From Aliiruegeria lutimaris (GTDB lineage Bacteria; Pseudomonadota; Alphaproteobacteria; Rhodobacterales; Rhodobacteraceae), in the NCBI RefSeq assembly GCF_900099935.1, contig NZ_FNEK01000015.1, positions 30,448 to 94,447 on the forward strand: a stretch of DNA of 64,000 bases, written 5' to 3'. The translations under genes and the position numbers were made by a program. Of the stretch, positions 63,858-64,000 are shown in pieces. The notes under the pieces were generated by a model, which saw only the letters and a program-made list of their open reading frames with translations, did not search any database and was not told where the DNA came from. Position 1 is the first letter of the stretch, and every line of letters starts with the position of its first letter.

Positions 63858-64000
63858 ATGACGAAAATAACTTCGCTGATAGGGCAGCGCTTTGCGCTCC
63901 CTCTAGATGAGGTGCTTTCTGATGCCAGGCATGGCGAGCACACCCATTTCGAACTGATCACTGTCACCATCGGCTTCGATGATGGCAGCGAGGGCACGGG
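63858..64000 (+). CDS. Mandelate racemase/muconate lactonizing enzyme family (enolase superfamily), 5' end only
   Basis: ATG 63858 begins 47 residues before the window ends: RFALPLDEVLSDARHGEHTH, then FELITVTIGFDDGSEGTG. The blocks resemble the N-terminal capping domain of sugar acid dehydratases and racemases of the enolase superfamily. It starts two bases after the permease stop, so it belongs to the same operon. It suggests that an aldonic or uronic acid is dehydrated downstream of import. The active-site barrel lies outside the window. Confidence 0.75.
   Translation, partial: MTKITSLIGQRFALPLDEVLSDARHGEHTHFELITVTIGFDDGSEGT

Overview
The window is high-GC chromosomal DNA and reads as a marine, roseobacter-type alphaproteobacterium (Rhodobacterales). 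The reasons are gene content: TRAP transporters, a Pot-type polyamine importer next to acetylpolyamine amidohydrolase and N-carbamoylputrescine amidase, NirA-like nitrite reductase remnants beside a formate/nitrite transporter, an HcnABC-like dehydrogenase and many Gfo/Idh/MocA sugar dehydrogenases. This taxonomic call is inference from family content, not from a marker gene. I see no rRNA, tRNA or CRISPR array. The window is mostly accessory catabolism: transporter plus enzymes plus a divergent regulator, repeated many times.

Layout. 1-2.4 kb: a partial small membrane protein, a CDF metal exporter and a crotonase. 2.5-8.1 kb: a GntR regulator, a Gfo/Idh dehydrogenase, a small broken gene, a SauS-like acylating aldehyde dehydrogenase and a ThDP enzyme; two copies of one palindrome suggest a single regulon. 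8.2-13.1 kb: an EF-hand protein, then a decayed nitrite-assimilation locus (flavoprotein, siroheme reductase, FNT transporter, Ser/Thr kinase, all broken), then a SHOCT protein. 13.5-23.7 kb: a polyamine cluster with AphA-like and AguB hydrolases, two amidases, PotDCBA and an M24 peptidase. 24.0-31.1 kb: LysR, TRAP transporter, three-subunit amine/imino acid dehydrogenase and RidA. 31.3-37.7 kb: a TPM protein, an aromatic-decarboxylase-like amidohydrolase, a PEBP protein and a damaged TRAP/hydroxyacid dehydrogenase/M24 operon facing a truncated IclR gene, with an IS3-family remnant beside it. 37.9-41.6 kb: a large arylsulfatase divergent from an AraC regulator. 41.7-50.1 kb: an AfuABC/FbpABC-type ABC importer divergent from a two-component system and a HAD phosphatase. 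50.5-64 kb: a sugar-catabolic supercluster: LacI, three Gfo/Idh proteins, an unrecognised 218-residue protein, an SDR fragment, a GMC oxidoreductase, GntR, a YtfQRT/YjfF-like sugar ABC importer and the start of an enolase-superfamily gene.

Two themes stand out. First, recent gene decay: two loci show the same geometry, in which a pair of head-to-head genes has lost both 5' ends at one junction (near 10.85 kb and near 36.96 kb), with further nonsense, frameshift and tandem-duplication lesions elsewhere. Second, inverted repeats sit in most regulator/operon gaps, and a strong hairpin follows nearly every solute-binding-protein gene. The best candidates for an uncharacterised pathway are the ThDP/acylating dehydrogenase module (2.5-8.1 kb) and the Gfo/Idh-GMC-enolase sugar supercluster (50.5-64 kb).
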